A program made the translations under genes and the position numbers. This document shows, in pieces, positions 1-7,850 of a DNA stretch of 64,000 bases. The notes under the pieces were generated by a model, which saw only the letters and a list, made by a program, of their open reading frames with translations, was not told the DNA's origin and ran no database searches. How positions within the stretch are numbered: position 1 is the first letter of the stretch; every line of letters starts with the position of its first letter. The stretch is from Betaproteobacteria bacterium (GTDB taxonomy: Bacteria; Pseudomonadota; Gammaproteobacteria; Burkholderiales; SG8-39): assembly GCA_004297625.1 (NCBI GenBank), contig SCTY01000070.1, forward strand, positions 1 to 64,000. Direction: 5' to 3'.

Positions 1-1121
1 CCGGCGCGATCGGCGGCACGGGCTCGCACGAATTCCACGTGCTCGCCGAATCGGGCGAGGACGCGATCGCCTTTTGCCCGCAGTCGGACTACGCCGCGAA
101 CGTCGAGCTCGCGGAAGCCCTCGCTCCCAAGGAGCCGAGGAAGTCCGCGCACGAAGCGATGAAGAAGGTTCCGACCCCGGGCAAGACGAAGTGCGAGGAT
201 GTGGCGGCTTTACTCGGGATTCCGCTGCAGCGCACAGTGAAGGCCATCGCCGCCATCAGGACTTCGGTTCCGTACGACAGCGCAGGATCGTTCGTCCTCT
301 TATTGCTGCGCGGAGATCACGGCCTCAACGAGGTCAAGACGCAAAAGGTCATCGGCGCCTTCCGCTTTGCGTCCGACAGCGAAATAGAAGAGCATCTGCG
401 CTGCCGCGCCGGCTACATCGGCCCCGTGGGAACAGAGGTTAGCGCTGCGATCTACGCCGATCGCACGGTTGCCCAGATGAGCGACTTCGTGTGCGGTGCA
501 AACGAGGCTGGCTACCACCTCACGGGCGTCAATTGGGGGAGGGATTTGAGCGAGCCGAATGTCGCGGATCTGCGCAATGTCGTGTCCGGAGACCCCAGCC
601 CCGACGGCAAGGGCCGGCTCGAGATCGTGCGCGGCATAGAAGTCGGGCACATCTTCCAGCTGCGCGCGAAGTATTCCGAGGCGCTGAAGGCAGTGTTCCT
701 CGACGAGAAGGGCGCGCCGCGCCCGATGGAAATGGGCTGCTACGGCATCGGCGTGACGCGCGTGGTGGCCGCCGCGATCGAGCAGAACCACGACGAGCGC
801 GGCATCGTGTTCCCGGCGCCGATGGCGCCGTTCCAGGTGTGCGTGGTGCCGATCGGCTACCGGAAAAGCGCGGCGGTGCGCGAGGCGGCCGAGCGGCTGC
901 ACGACGAGCTCGAGGCGGCCGGAATCGACGTGCTGCTCGACGACCGCGACGAGCGCCCCGGCGTGCTCTTCGCCGACATGGATCTCATCGGCATACCGCA
1001 CCGCGTGGTGCTCTCCGACCGCGGCCTCGCCGCGGGAACCGCGGAGTACAAGGGCCGTCGCGACGAGAAGCCGCGCGACCTGCCGCTCAAGGAGGTCGTT
1101 GCGCAACTGAAGCCGGCATGA
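1..1121 (+). CDS. proS: Prolyl-tRNA synthetase (3' part, truncated by window edge)
   Basis: Class II prolyl-tRNA synthetase, which charges tRNA-Pro with proline in the cytoplasm. About 372 residues are visible; the full bacterial form is about 570, so the N-terminal third lies off the window. The first complete codon is at base 3. The visible part opens with the end of class II motif 2 (GAIGGTGSHEFHVLAE), followed by the insertion that in the family is the YbaK-like editing domain. Motif 3 lies in the run MEMGCYGIGVTRVVAAAIEQ (728-787), followed by the anticodon-binding domain. The stop overlaps the start of the next gene (ATGA at 1118-1121), so a lytic transglycosylase gene is translationally coupled to it. 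Identity is secure. Confidence 0.97.
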   Translation, partial: GAIGGTGSHEFHVLAESGEDAIAFCPQSDYAANVELAEALAPKEPRKSAHEAMKKVPTPGKTKCEDVAALLGIPLQRTVKAIAAIRTSVPYDSAGSFVLLLLRGDHGLNEVKTQKVIGAFRFASDSEIEEHLRCRAGYIGPVGTEVSAAIYADRTVAQMSDFVCGANEAGYHLTGVNWGRDLSEPNVADLRNVVSGDPSPDGKGRLEIVRGIEVGHIFQLRAKYSEALKAVFLDEKGAPRPMEMGCYGIGVTRVVAAAIEQNHDERGIVFPAPMAPFQVCVVPIGYRKSAAVREAAERLHDELEAAGIDVLLDDRDERPGVLFADMDLIGIPHRVVLSDRGLAAGTAEYKGRRDEKPRDLPLKEVVAQLKPA

Positions 1122-1711
1122 AGCGGCTCGCCCTCGCCGTCGCACTCGCGTTTCCGCTTCAGCTCCTCGCCGGCAACCAGGTCTACGAGCCGCTCGCGGA
1201 CAGCGTGCGCCAGCGGCTTTCGCGGCTGGTTTCCGACCGCGCGCCGGCGAGCCTCAACTTTCGCTCGCCGCGGGACGGCCAGCGCTGGCTGGACGCCATG
1301 GAGAAGCGCCTGGCGGCGCGCATGCCGGATCGCAAGCAGCGCCTGGAGCTTCTGCGGGCGGTGCACTACGAAGCGCTGCGCTCGCGCCTCGATCCCCAGC
1401 TCGTTCTCGGGGTGATCGACGTGGAAAGCGGCTTTCGCAAGTACGCGGTGTCCTCCGCCGGCGCGCGCGGCTACATGCAGGTGATGCCGTTCTGGGTGAA
1501 GCTCATCGGCCGGCCGAACCACGACCTCTTCCACCTGAGGACCAATCTCGCCTACGGCTCGGCCATCCTGCGGCACTATCTCGACGTGGAGAAGGGCGAC
1601 TACTTCCGGGCCTTGGGACGCTACAACGGCGGCCTCGGGAAACATGGCTATCCCGAGATGGTCGTCGACGCGTGGCAGCGCCGCTGGAAATACGACGGCC
1701 CGACGTCATGA
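1118..1711 (+). CDS. Lytic transglycosylase, SLT domain
   Basis: A 197-residue exported murein transglycosylase that would cleave the MurNAc-GlcNAc bond in the periplasm. Residues 1-18 form a signal peptide (MKRLALAVALAFPLQLLA). The SLT fold lies at about 75-190, with the catalytic glutamate at E103 in GVIDVESGF and the downstream GYMQVMP and YNGG motifs that shape the sugar groove. It is short for the family and has no LysM or repeat domain. The start is the ATG that overlaps the proS stop. It heads a run of four envelope genes (DUF58, TgpA-like, MltB), each joined by a 4-base overlap, so a cell-wall role shared with them is likely. Confidence 0.93.
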   Translation: MKRLALAVALAFPLQLLAGNQVYEPLADSVRQRLSRLVSDRAPASLNFRSPRDGQRWLDAMEKRLAARMPDRKQRLELLRAVHYEALRSRLDPQLVLGVIDVESGFRKYAVSSAGARGYMQVMPFWVKLIGRPNHDLFHLRTNLAYGSAILRHYLDVEKGDYFRALGRYNGGLGKHGYPEMVVDAWQRRWKYDGPTS

Positions 1712-2676
1712 TCGGCGCGCTGCTCGAGCGCCATCCGCGCTTCGCGAACTGGCTCTACGGCTTCACGCCGCCCGAGCGCGGCACCGTGGTGCTGGTCCAC
1801 CGGCGCGTCTACATCGTGCCGAGCCGCCTCGGATGGCTGTTCGGCGCGACCCTGGGCATCCTGCTCATCGGCTCGATCAACTACGCGCTCGCGCTCGGCT
1901 TCGCGCTCACGTTCTTTCTCGCCGGCATGGGATTCGCCGCCATGGCGCACACCGCGCGCAACCTGGCGCGCATCGGCGTGAGCGTCGGGCGCGCGGAGCC
2001 GGTGTTCGCCGGCGAGTCGGCACAGTATCGGCTGCATCTCGACGGCCGCGCGGGCTTCGACCGCCCGGCGATCCTCGCCCGGCACATCGGCTCGGGCTCG
2101 CAACTGGTCGTCGATATCCCCGCGCACGGGATGGGGGAAGTCGTGCTCGACGTGCCGGCCACGCGCCGCGGCTGGCTGCCGCTCGGGCGGGTGCTGCTCG
2201 AGACGCGCTTTCCGCTCGGGATTTTCCGCGCGTGGAGCTACGTCGAGCCCGATGCGAGGTGCCTCGTCTATCCCAAGCCCGAGCGCTCGCCGCTGCCGCC
2301 GCCGAGCGCGGAAGCCGCGGCCGGCGCGCTGCGCACGCAAAGCGCGGGCAACGACGACTTCTCGGGGCTGCGCACCTACCAGCTTTCCGATTCGCCTCGG
2401 CACGTCGCGTGGAAAGCAGTGGCACGCAGCGATCACATGCTCACGAAGCAGTTCACCGGCGAGGCGGCCGCCGAGTTGTGGCTCGACTGGGCGCTGCTGC
2501 CGGCGGGGCTCGGGTTGGAGAGCCGGCTGTCGCGGCTCGCCGGATGGGCGCTCGCCGCTGAACGCGGCGGCGCGCATTACGGGCTGCGGCTGCCCGGCGT
2601 CGAGATCGCGCCGGCGCGCGGCGATGCGCACGCGGCCGCTTGCCTGCAAGCCCTGGCGCTCTACGCGCCGTCATGA
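1708..2676 (+). CDS. DUF58 family membrane protein
   Basis: A 322-residue protein of the DUF58 family. Two adjacent hydrophobic segments lie at about 30-75 (around GWLFGATLGILLIGS and LALGFALTFFLAGMG). The DUF58 core carries the family-like sequence DDFSGLRTYQLSDSPRHVAWKA at about 215-240. These proteins usually sit between a MoxR AAA ATPase and a TgpA-like transglutaminase. Here TgpA follows directly, but no MoxR gene precedes it and an SLT gene takes that place. The start is the ATG overlapping the upstream stop; a longer in-frame start at 1672 would extend into the upstream gene and is less likely. The biochemical function is unknown. Confidence 0.88.
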   Translation: MIGALLERHPRFANWLYGFTPPERGTVVLVHRRVYIVPSRLGWLFGATLGILLIGSINYALALGFALTFFLAGMGFAAMAHTARNLARIGVSVGRAEPVFAGESAQYRLHLDGRAGFDRPAILARHIGSGSQLVVDIPAHGMGEVVLDVPATRRGWLPLGRVLLETRFPLGIFRAWSYVEPDARCLVYPKPERSPLPPPSAEAAAGALRTQSAGNDDFSGLRTYQLSDSPRHVAWKAVARSDHMLTKQFTGEAAAELWLDWALLPAGLGLESRLSRLAGWALAAERGGAHYGLRLPGVEIAPARGDAHAAACLQALALYAPS

Positions 2677-4640
2677 AAGCCGCCGCCCATCCGCTGATGC
2701 CGGAGATGCGCCTGGTCAGCGTGCGCGACCTCGCCTGGCTGACCGGCTCTCTGCTCATCGTGATCCTGCCGCACGCGATGCGCGCGCCGTGGTGGCTGAC
2801 GCTGCTCACGCTGTGCCTTTTCGGCTGGCGCTTCTACTACGCGCTCAACCGCGCGCCGCTGCCGTCGCGCTGGCTGGTGCTGGGCGTCGCGGCGGTGGCG
2901 ATGCTCGGCGTATGGATGGAGTACCACACGCTCTTCGGCCGCCAGCCCGGGGTGCTGCTGCTGATGCTCTTCTCCGGGCTCAAGCTCCTCGAGACGCGCA
3001 CGCACCGCGATGCGGCGGCGGCCGCGTTCCTCGGCTACTTCCTCATCGTCACGAACTTTCTCTATACGCAATCCATTCCCACGGCGCTCGCCATGGGCGC
3101 GGCGCTCTTCAGCATTACGGCGACCCTCGTCGGATTCAGCGCGCCGAGCCGCGCGGCGCGCGCCAACCTGAGAACCGCGAGCCTCTTGCTCGCGCACGCC
3201 GCCCCTGCCGCGCTCGCGCTGTTTTTGCTTTTCCCGCGCGTGCAGGGACCGCTCTGGGGGCTGCCGCAGGACGCGTATGCCGCGATGACCGGCCTCGCGG
3301 ACACCATGACGCCCGGGTACATCTCGAAGCTCGCGCTCTCCGACGCGATCGCGTTTCGGGCCGAGTTCCTGGGGGACTCGCCGCCCCAGCCGCAGCGCTA
3401 CTGGCGCGGCCCGGTGATGTGGGACTTCGACGGCCGCAGCTGGAGCGTCGGCGCGCTGCTGCCGAGCGACGAGGCGCCGCCGAGCGGCGGACGCGTCACC
3501 TACCGCTACGACGTGGTTCTCGAGCCGCACAACCACAACTGGCTCTTCGCGCTCGAGACGGCGGCGAGCGTCCCGCCCGAGGCGCGCTACAGCGTCGACG
3601 GGCAGCTGCTTTCGCGCTTGCCGGTGCGCGCCCGCGTGCGTTACGAAGTGACTTCGACGATCGGCGTCGTCGTACGGCCCGACGAGCGTCCGATCCTGCT
3701 GCGCCGCGCGTTGCGGCTGCCGCCGCGCTCGAACCCCAAGGCGACCGCCCTCGCAATGGAATGGCGCGCCGCCGCGGCGAGGGATGACCAGCTGCTCGTG
3801 CGCGCCATCACCTTCCTGCGCGAAGGCCGCTACCTGTACACGCTCGAGCCGCCGTTGCTGGGATCCGACTCGGTGGACGAGTTCCTGTTCAGCACCAAGG
3901 CGGGATTCTGCGAGCATTTCGCCTCGGCCTTCGTGTTCCTCATGCGCGCGGCCGGCGTGCCGGCGCGCGTGGTGACCGGCTACCAGGGCGGCGACCTCAA
4001 TCCTTTCGACCGCATCATCACGGTGCGCCAGTCCGATGCGCACGCCTGGGCCGAGGTGTACTTGAACGGCCGCGGCTGGGTGCGCGTCGACCCGACCGCC
4101 GCCGCGGCCCCCAATCGCATCGATTCCGGCCTCGCGCGCGCGGTGCCGGAGAGCGAGCAGCCGCTGATGCTGCGCGCCGAGCTCGAGTGGCTGCGCGACT
4201 TCCGCTACCAGTGGGAAGCGCTGGCGCACAAGTGGAACGTCTGGGTGCTCGGCTACAACCCCGAGCGCCAGCGCGAGCTCATGAGCTTCGTCGGCATGCG
4301 CGACGCGGACTGGCGCTCGCTCACGGCGACGCTCTTTACCGCGCTCGGGCTGATGACGCTCGTGCTGCTCGCGTGGTCGCTGCGGCGGCTCGCGCGGCCC
4401 GATCCGGTGCAACGGTCCTGGCGCGCTTTCTGCGCCAAGCTCGCGGCACAAGGCGTCGCGCGCGCCCCCACGGAGGGCCCGCGCGACTACGCCGCGCGCG
4501 CCGCGCGCGCGCTGCCTAACGCGCGGCGCGCCATCCTGCAGATCGCCGCCCTGTATATCGGGCTGCGCTATGGGCCGCATGCGAGTGTCCGGCGTGCGAA
4601 GCAGCTGCGGCGCCTGGTGCGAGAGCTGCGGCTCACATGA
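2673..4640 (+). CDS. tgpA: TgpA-like membrane transglutaminase (DUF3488 + transglutaminase core)
   Basis: A 655-residue inner-membrane protein. The N-terminal half has several membrane helices (about 20-200, DUF3488), followed by a transglutaminase-like domain. The catalytic triad can be read directly: C413 in GFCEHFA, H457 in SDAHAWAEV and D473 in VRVDPTA. A further membrane helix lies near 555-575 (TALGLMTLVLLAWSL), with a basic cytoplasmic tail. The founding member in Pseudomonas is an essential periplasmic transglutaminase; its substrate in this organism cannot be read from sequence. It overlaps both neighbours by 4 bases, so it is coupled to DUF58 and to mltB. Domain assignment is firm, physiological role less so. 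Confidence 0.92.
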   Translation: MKAAAHPLMPEMRLVSVRDLAWLTGSLLIVILPHAMRAPWWLTLLTLCLFGWRFYYALNRAPLPSRWLVLGVAAVAMLGVWMEYHTLFGRQPGVLLLMLFSGLKLLETRTHRDAAAAAFLGYFLIVTNFLYTQSIPTALAMGAALFSITATLVGFSAPSRAARANLRTASLLLAHAAPAALALFLLFPRVQGPLWGLPQDAYAAMTGLADTMTPGYISKLALSDAIAFRAEFLGDSPPQPQRYWRGPVMWDFDGRSWSVGALLPSDEAPPSGGRVTYRYDVVLEPHNHNWLFALETAASVPPEARYSVDGQLLSRLPVRARVRYEVTSTIGVVVRPDERPILLRRALRLPPRSNPKATALAMEWRAAAARDDQLLVRAITFLREGRYLYTLEPPLLGSDSVDEFLFSTKAGFCEHFASAFVFLMRAAGVPARVVTGYQGGDLNPFDRIITVRQSDAHAWAEVYLNGRGWVRVDPTAAAAPNRIDSGLARAVPESEQPLMLRAELEWLRDFRYQWEALAHKWNVWVLGYNPERQRELMSFVGMRDADWRSLTATLFTALGLMTLVLLAWSLRRLARPDPVQRSWRAFCAKLAAQGVARAPTEGPRDYAARAARALPNARRAILQIAALYIGLRYGPHASVRRAKQLRRLVRELRLT

Positions 4641-5629
4641 TGCGGCGCGCTTGCTTCCTGCTCGCCTGCCTGCTCGCCTGGCCGGCCGCCGCCAGCAATG
4701 CGAATTACGCGGAGCGTCCGGAAGTGCAGCAGTTCATCCGCGAGGTCGTCGAGCGCCACGGCTTTGTCGAGCAGGAGCTGTTGTTTCTCTTTTCGCGCGT
4801 GCGCCGCGCCGAGCCGGTGCTCGAAGCGATTCAGCCGCCGCCGAAGCCGCGATCCTGGGAAGAGTTCCGCGCGAATTTCGTGAACCCGCGGCGCATCGCC
4901 GCCGGAACGGCGTTCTGGAACACGCATCGCCGCGGCCTCGAGCGTGCCGAGCGCATCTACGGCGTGCCGCCGGAGTACATCCTCGGCATCCTTGGCGTGG
5001 AGACGTTCTACGGCCGCAACGCCGGCCGCTGGCGCGTGGTCGACGCGCTCACCACGCTCGCGTTCGACTATCCGCCGCGCGGCTCTTTTTTCCGCGATGA
5101 GCTCGAGCAGTACCTGCTGCTCGCGCGCGAGTCGGGCACCGACGTCTTCTCGATGCGCGGCTCCTATGCCGGCGCGATCGGCATTCCGCAATTCATGCCG
5201 AGCAGCGCCCGCCGGTACGCGGTGGACTTCGACGGCAACGGCAGCATCGATTTGCGGGGCAGCGCGGCGGATGCGATCGGCAGCGTGGCCAATTTCCTGA
5301 AGGAGCACGGCTGGCGGCCCGGGGCCGAGGTGGCGATCGCGGCGCGTGTCGGCGGCGAATCGTGGCGGCCGCTCGCCGACGGCAGCGTCGATCCCAGGTA
5401 CACGTTCTCCGAGCTGCGCGCGGCCGGGGTCGAGCTCGCGCAGCCCCCGCGCGATGAGAACGCGCCCGCCGCGCTGATCGAGCTCCAAACGCCCGAACGT
5501 CCCAGCGAGTTCCGGGCCGCCTTCCGCAATTTCTGGGTGATCACGCGCTACAACCGCAGCGCGTTCTACGCTTCGGCCGTTCACGACCTGGCGGCCGAGC
5601 TCAGGAAAGCTCAGGAGCGCGGCAGGTAA
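4637..5629 (+). CDS. mltB: Membrane-bound lytic murein transglycosylase B
   Basis: A 330-residue MltB-type (SLT family 3) transglycosylase that cuts glycan strands with 1,6-anhydro product formation. The signal peptide spans residues 1-19 and has no lipobox cysteine at the cleavage point, so it may be soluble or periplasmic rather than lipid-anchored. The catalytic glutamate is E122 in LGVETFYGRN, followed by GSYAGAIGIPQFMPSS, which is diagnostic for the family. The EF-hand-like stretch DFDGNGSIDL is present. ATG overlaps the tgpA stop. Its 3' end runs 19 bases into the antisense of nlpD (5611-5629), so the two transcripts converge with no room for a separate terminator. Confidence 0.95.
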   Translation: MMRRACFLLACLLAWPAAASNANYAERPEVQQFIREVVERHGFVEQELLFLFSRVRRAEPVLEAIQPPPKPRSWEEFRANFVNPRRIAAGTAFWNTHRRGLERAERIYGVPPEYILGILGVETFYGRNAGRWRVVDALTTLAFDYPPRGSFFRDELEQYLLLARESGTDVFSMRGSYAGAIGIPQFMPSSARRYAVDFDGNGSIDLRGSAADAIGSVANFLKEHGWRPGAEVAIAARVGGESWRPLADGSVDPRYTFSELRAAGVELAQPPRDENAPAALIELQTPERPSEFRAAFRNFWVITRYNRSAFYASAVHDLAAELRKAQERGR

Positions 5630-6411
5630 AGCAGCGGATCGACCGCCGCGGCGCCCTTGCGGATCTGGAAGTGCAGCTTCGTGCCGAACTCCGCGATGCG
5701 CTGGCCGCGCGCTACGGTTTGCTGCTCCTTCACGAGGATTGCGCGGTTGTGCGCGTAGACGGTGATGAAGCCGTTGTCGTGCTTGATCACTACGAGTTTC
5801 CCGAGCCCCGGGATGCCGGTGCCCATATAGGTCACGCGGCCGGCGGCGGCCGCGACCACCGGGTCGCCCGGCTTGCCTTCGATGTCGATACCCTTGCTGC
5901 GCGGCTCGGCGAAGCCGGCAGTGACGCGGCCCTTGGCCGGCCAGATGAATTGTGCCGCAGGCGGCAGCGGCACGGTCTTCGCCTCTTCCCGGGCCGCTGC
6001 CGCGGGCGGCGGCGATTCGAGCGGGCGGGCTTCCAGGCGGTTCGGCGCGCGCACCGTGCCGATCTGCACCGCCCCGCCCTCGGCCGGGTTGTCCGGCGGC
6101 GCCACCCGCAGCTGCTGGCCCACGCGGATCTTCGTCGGATCGTCGAGGCGGTTCCACTGCGCGACGTCCCGGTAGTCGGCGCCGTGTTCGAGCGCGATGC
6201 TGTACAAGGTGTCGCCGCGCTTTACCGTGTAGTAGCGCTCGTCGGCCGCGCGCGGCGCCGGCTGCGCCGGGAGAGCGGCCTTGGCCGCGGGCGGCTTGCT
6301 CGCCGCGGGCCTGGGCGAGCGCGCATCCACCACCGGCGCGGGCCTGTCGCGCCCCGCGCAGCCCGCGAGCAGGATGAGCAACACGACAAGCGCTATCGTT
6401 GTCTTGGTCAC
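5611..6411 (-). CDS. nlpD: NlpD-like lipoprotein, LysM + degenerate M23
   Basis: A 266-residue outer-membrane lipoprotein. The lipobox LLAGC puts the lipidated cysteine at C18. A LysM domain spans about 59-104 (YYTVKRGDTLYSIA), followed by a proline/alanine linker and a LytM/M23 domain at about 155-262. The metal-site motif reads SKGIDIEG where active enzymes have a histidine, which matches NlpD-type amidase activators rather than endopeptidases. The start is GTG at 6411, overlapping the pcm stop as GTGA; the open frame continues upstream but only as antisense-like sequence. It closes the surE-pcm-nlpD operon. In many proteobacteria rpoS follows nlpD; here mltB converges instead. Confidence 0.95.
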   Translation of the reverse strand: MTKTTIALVVLLILLAGCAGRDRPAPVVDARSPRPAASKPPAAKAALPAQPAPRAADERYYTVKRGDTLYSIALEHGADYRDVAQWNRLDDPTKIRVGQQLRVAPPDNPAEGGAVQIGTVRAPNRLEARPLESPPPAAAAREEAKTVPLPPAAQFIWPAKGRVTAGFAEPRSKGIDIEGKPGDPVVAAAAGRVTYMGTGIPGLGKLVVIKHDNGFITVYAHNRAILVKEQQTVARGQRIAEFGTKLHFQIRKGAAAVDPLLYLPRS

Positions 6412-7076
6412 GCTTTGCCCATTTCCATAGGCACGAACCGCACCGGATCGAGCTCGGACTCGATGAAGCCACGCCCGCTGCGCTCGATCAGCACCAGCCG
6501 CTGCCCGGCTCCTTCGTGCAGCGGCAATATCATTCTGCCACCCGGCGCGAGCTGCCGTAACAGCGCCTGCGGAAGCTGCCGCGCCGCCGCTGCGACGATG
6601 ATGCACTGGAACGGCGCCGCCTTCTCCAGGCCCGCGTAGCCGTCGCCATGCGCAAGGCGCAGATTTCCGAGCCGCAGGCCGAGAAGATTGGCGCGCGCAC
6701 GCTCGAGCAGCGCCTTCAGCCGCTCGATCGAGTAAACCTCGGGAAAGACGTGCGCGAGCACCGCCGCCTGGTAGCCGCAGCCGGTGCCGACTTCGAGGAC
6801 GTTTTTCGGCGGCCGGCCCGCGATCACGAGCTCGATCATGCGCGCGACGACGAACGGCCTGGAAATCGTCTGCGCAAAGCCGATCGGCAGCGCCGTATCC
6901 TCGTAGGCCCGGCTGGCGAGCGCCTCCTCGACGAAAAGGTGGCGCGGCACCGCCCCCATGGCGCCGAGCACGCGCTCGTCGGCAATGCCGCTCGCGCGCA
7001 GGCGCTCGACCATGCGCGCGCGCGTGCGCTGCGAGGTCATGCCGATCCCCGCCGTGTTCTTCACCGGGCGAGCCAT
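6408..7076 (-). CDS. pcm: Protein-L-isoaspartate O-methyltransferase
   Basis: A 222-residue PCMT that uses S-adenosylmethionine to repair isoaspartyl residues in aged proteins. The SAM-binding motif VLEVGTGCGYQAAVLA and the family motif LPIGFAQTISRPFVVARM are present. The first ATG (7076) gives a 12-residue leader and a 16-base overlap with surE; the ATG at 7040 would give an N-terminus closer to the E. coli protein. Coupling to surE upstream and nlpD downstream (GTGA overlap) is the usual stress-survival gene order. Confidence 0.95.
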   Translation of the reverse strand: MARPVKNTAGIGMTSQRTRARMVERLRASGIADERVLGAMGAVPRHLFVEEALASRAYEDTALPIGFAQTISRPFVVARMIELVIAGRPPKNVLEVGTGCGYQAAVLAHVFPEVYSIERLKALLERARANLLGLRLGNLRLAHGDGYAGLEKAAPFQCIIVAAAARQLPQALLRQLAPGGRMILPLHEGAGQRLVLIERSGRGFIESELDPVRFVPMEMGKA

Positions 7077-7804
7077 TCCCTGGCGAGCGGGAGCTGCGTG
7101 TTGTGGGTGAGATCCAGGCGCAGCGGCGTGACGGAGACGCGGCAGTTGTCGACCGCATGGAAGTCCGTCCCCGGCCCCGAGTCCTGCGCGCCGCCGGCCG
7201 GCCCGATCCAGTACGCGGTTTCGCCGCGCGGCGTCTTCAGCTTGGTCACCGGCTCGGCTTTGTGCCGCTTGCCGAGCCGCGTCACCTCGATGCCGCGCAG
7301 CCTGTCGGGCTCGACGTCCGGGACGTTGACGTTGAGCAGCATCGGTTCGCCGGTCGGCTCGCGGCGCAAGCGCCCCACGAGCTCGAGCGCGATGCCGATC
7401 GCGCTCTCGAAATGCTCGCCCGCCTTGCTCGTGAGCGAGACGGCGACCGACGGAATGCCGAGCAGATAGCCTTCGGCGGCGGCGGCCACGGTCCCGGAAT
7501 AAATCGTGTCGTCCCCCATGTTCGCGCCGAGGTTGATGCCCGATACGATCACGTCCGGCGTAAAATCCAGCAGCCCCGTCACCGCGATGTGCACGCAGTC
7601 GGTCGGCGTGCCGTTCACCGAGAAAAAGCCGTTGGGGGCGCGGCGCACGACAAGCGGCCGGTCGAGCGTGAGAGAGTTCGAGGCGCCGGAGCGGTCGCGC
7701 TCCGGGGCGACGACGGTCACCTCCCCCAACTGGCGCAAGGCTTCGGCGAGCAGCGTGATGCCCGGCGCGAAGTAGCCGTCGTCGTTGGACACCAGTATTT
7801 TCAT
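7061..7804 (-). CDS. surE: 5'/3'-nucleotidase SurE
   Basis: A 247-residue SurE nucleotidase that dephosphorylates nucleoside monophosphates and exopolyphosphate. The metal-binding N-terminus MKILVSNDDGYFAPGI and the motif SGINLGANMGDDTIYSGTVAAA are intact. The ATG at 7804 is chosen because it begins the conserved fold; the open frame continues upstream into the antisense of tamA. A TAGAAT hexamer ends only 7 bases before this ATG and no Shine-Dalgarno sequence is visible, so the mRNA may be leaderless. It is the first gene of surE-pcm-nlpD and is divergent from tamA. Confidence 0.96.
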   Translation of the reverse strand: MKILVSNDDGYFAPGITLLAEALRQLGEVTVVAPERDRSGASNSLTLDRPLVVRRAPNGFFSVNGTPTDCVHIAVTGLLDFTPDVIVSGINLGANMGDDTIYSGTVAAAAEGYLLGIPSVAVSLTSKAGEHFESAIGIALELVGRLRREPTGEPMLLNVNVPDVEPDRLRGIEVTRLGKRHKAEPVTKLKTPRGETAYWIGPAGGAQDSGPGTDFHAVDNCRVSVTPLRLDLTHNTQLPLAREWLAR

Positions 7805-7811
7805 GCGATCG

Positions 7812-7817
7812 ATTCTA
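7812..7817 (-). promoter_or_regulatory. -10-like hexamer for surE
   Basis: TAGAAT on the minus strand, 7 bases before the surE ATG. No convincing -35 is visible at 17 bases. The placement would put the transcription start at or within a base or two of the ATG. This is inference from spacing only. Confidence 0.4.
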
Positions 7818-7850
7818 CAACTCGGCGCCGCGCGCGCTGTCGAACCGCCA

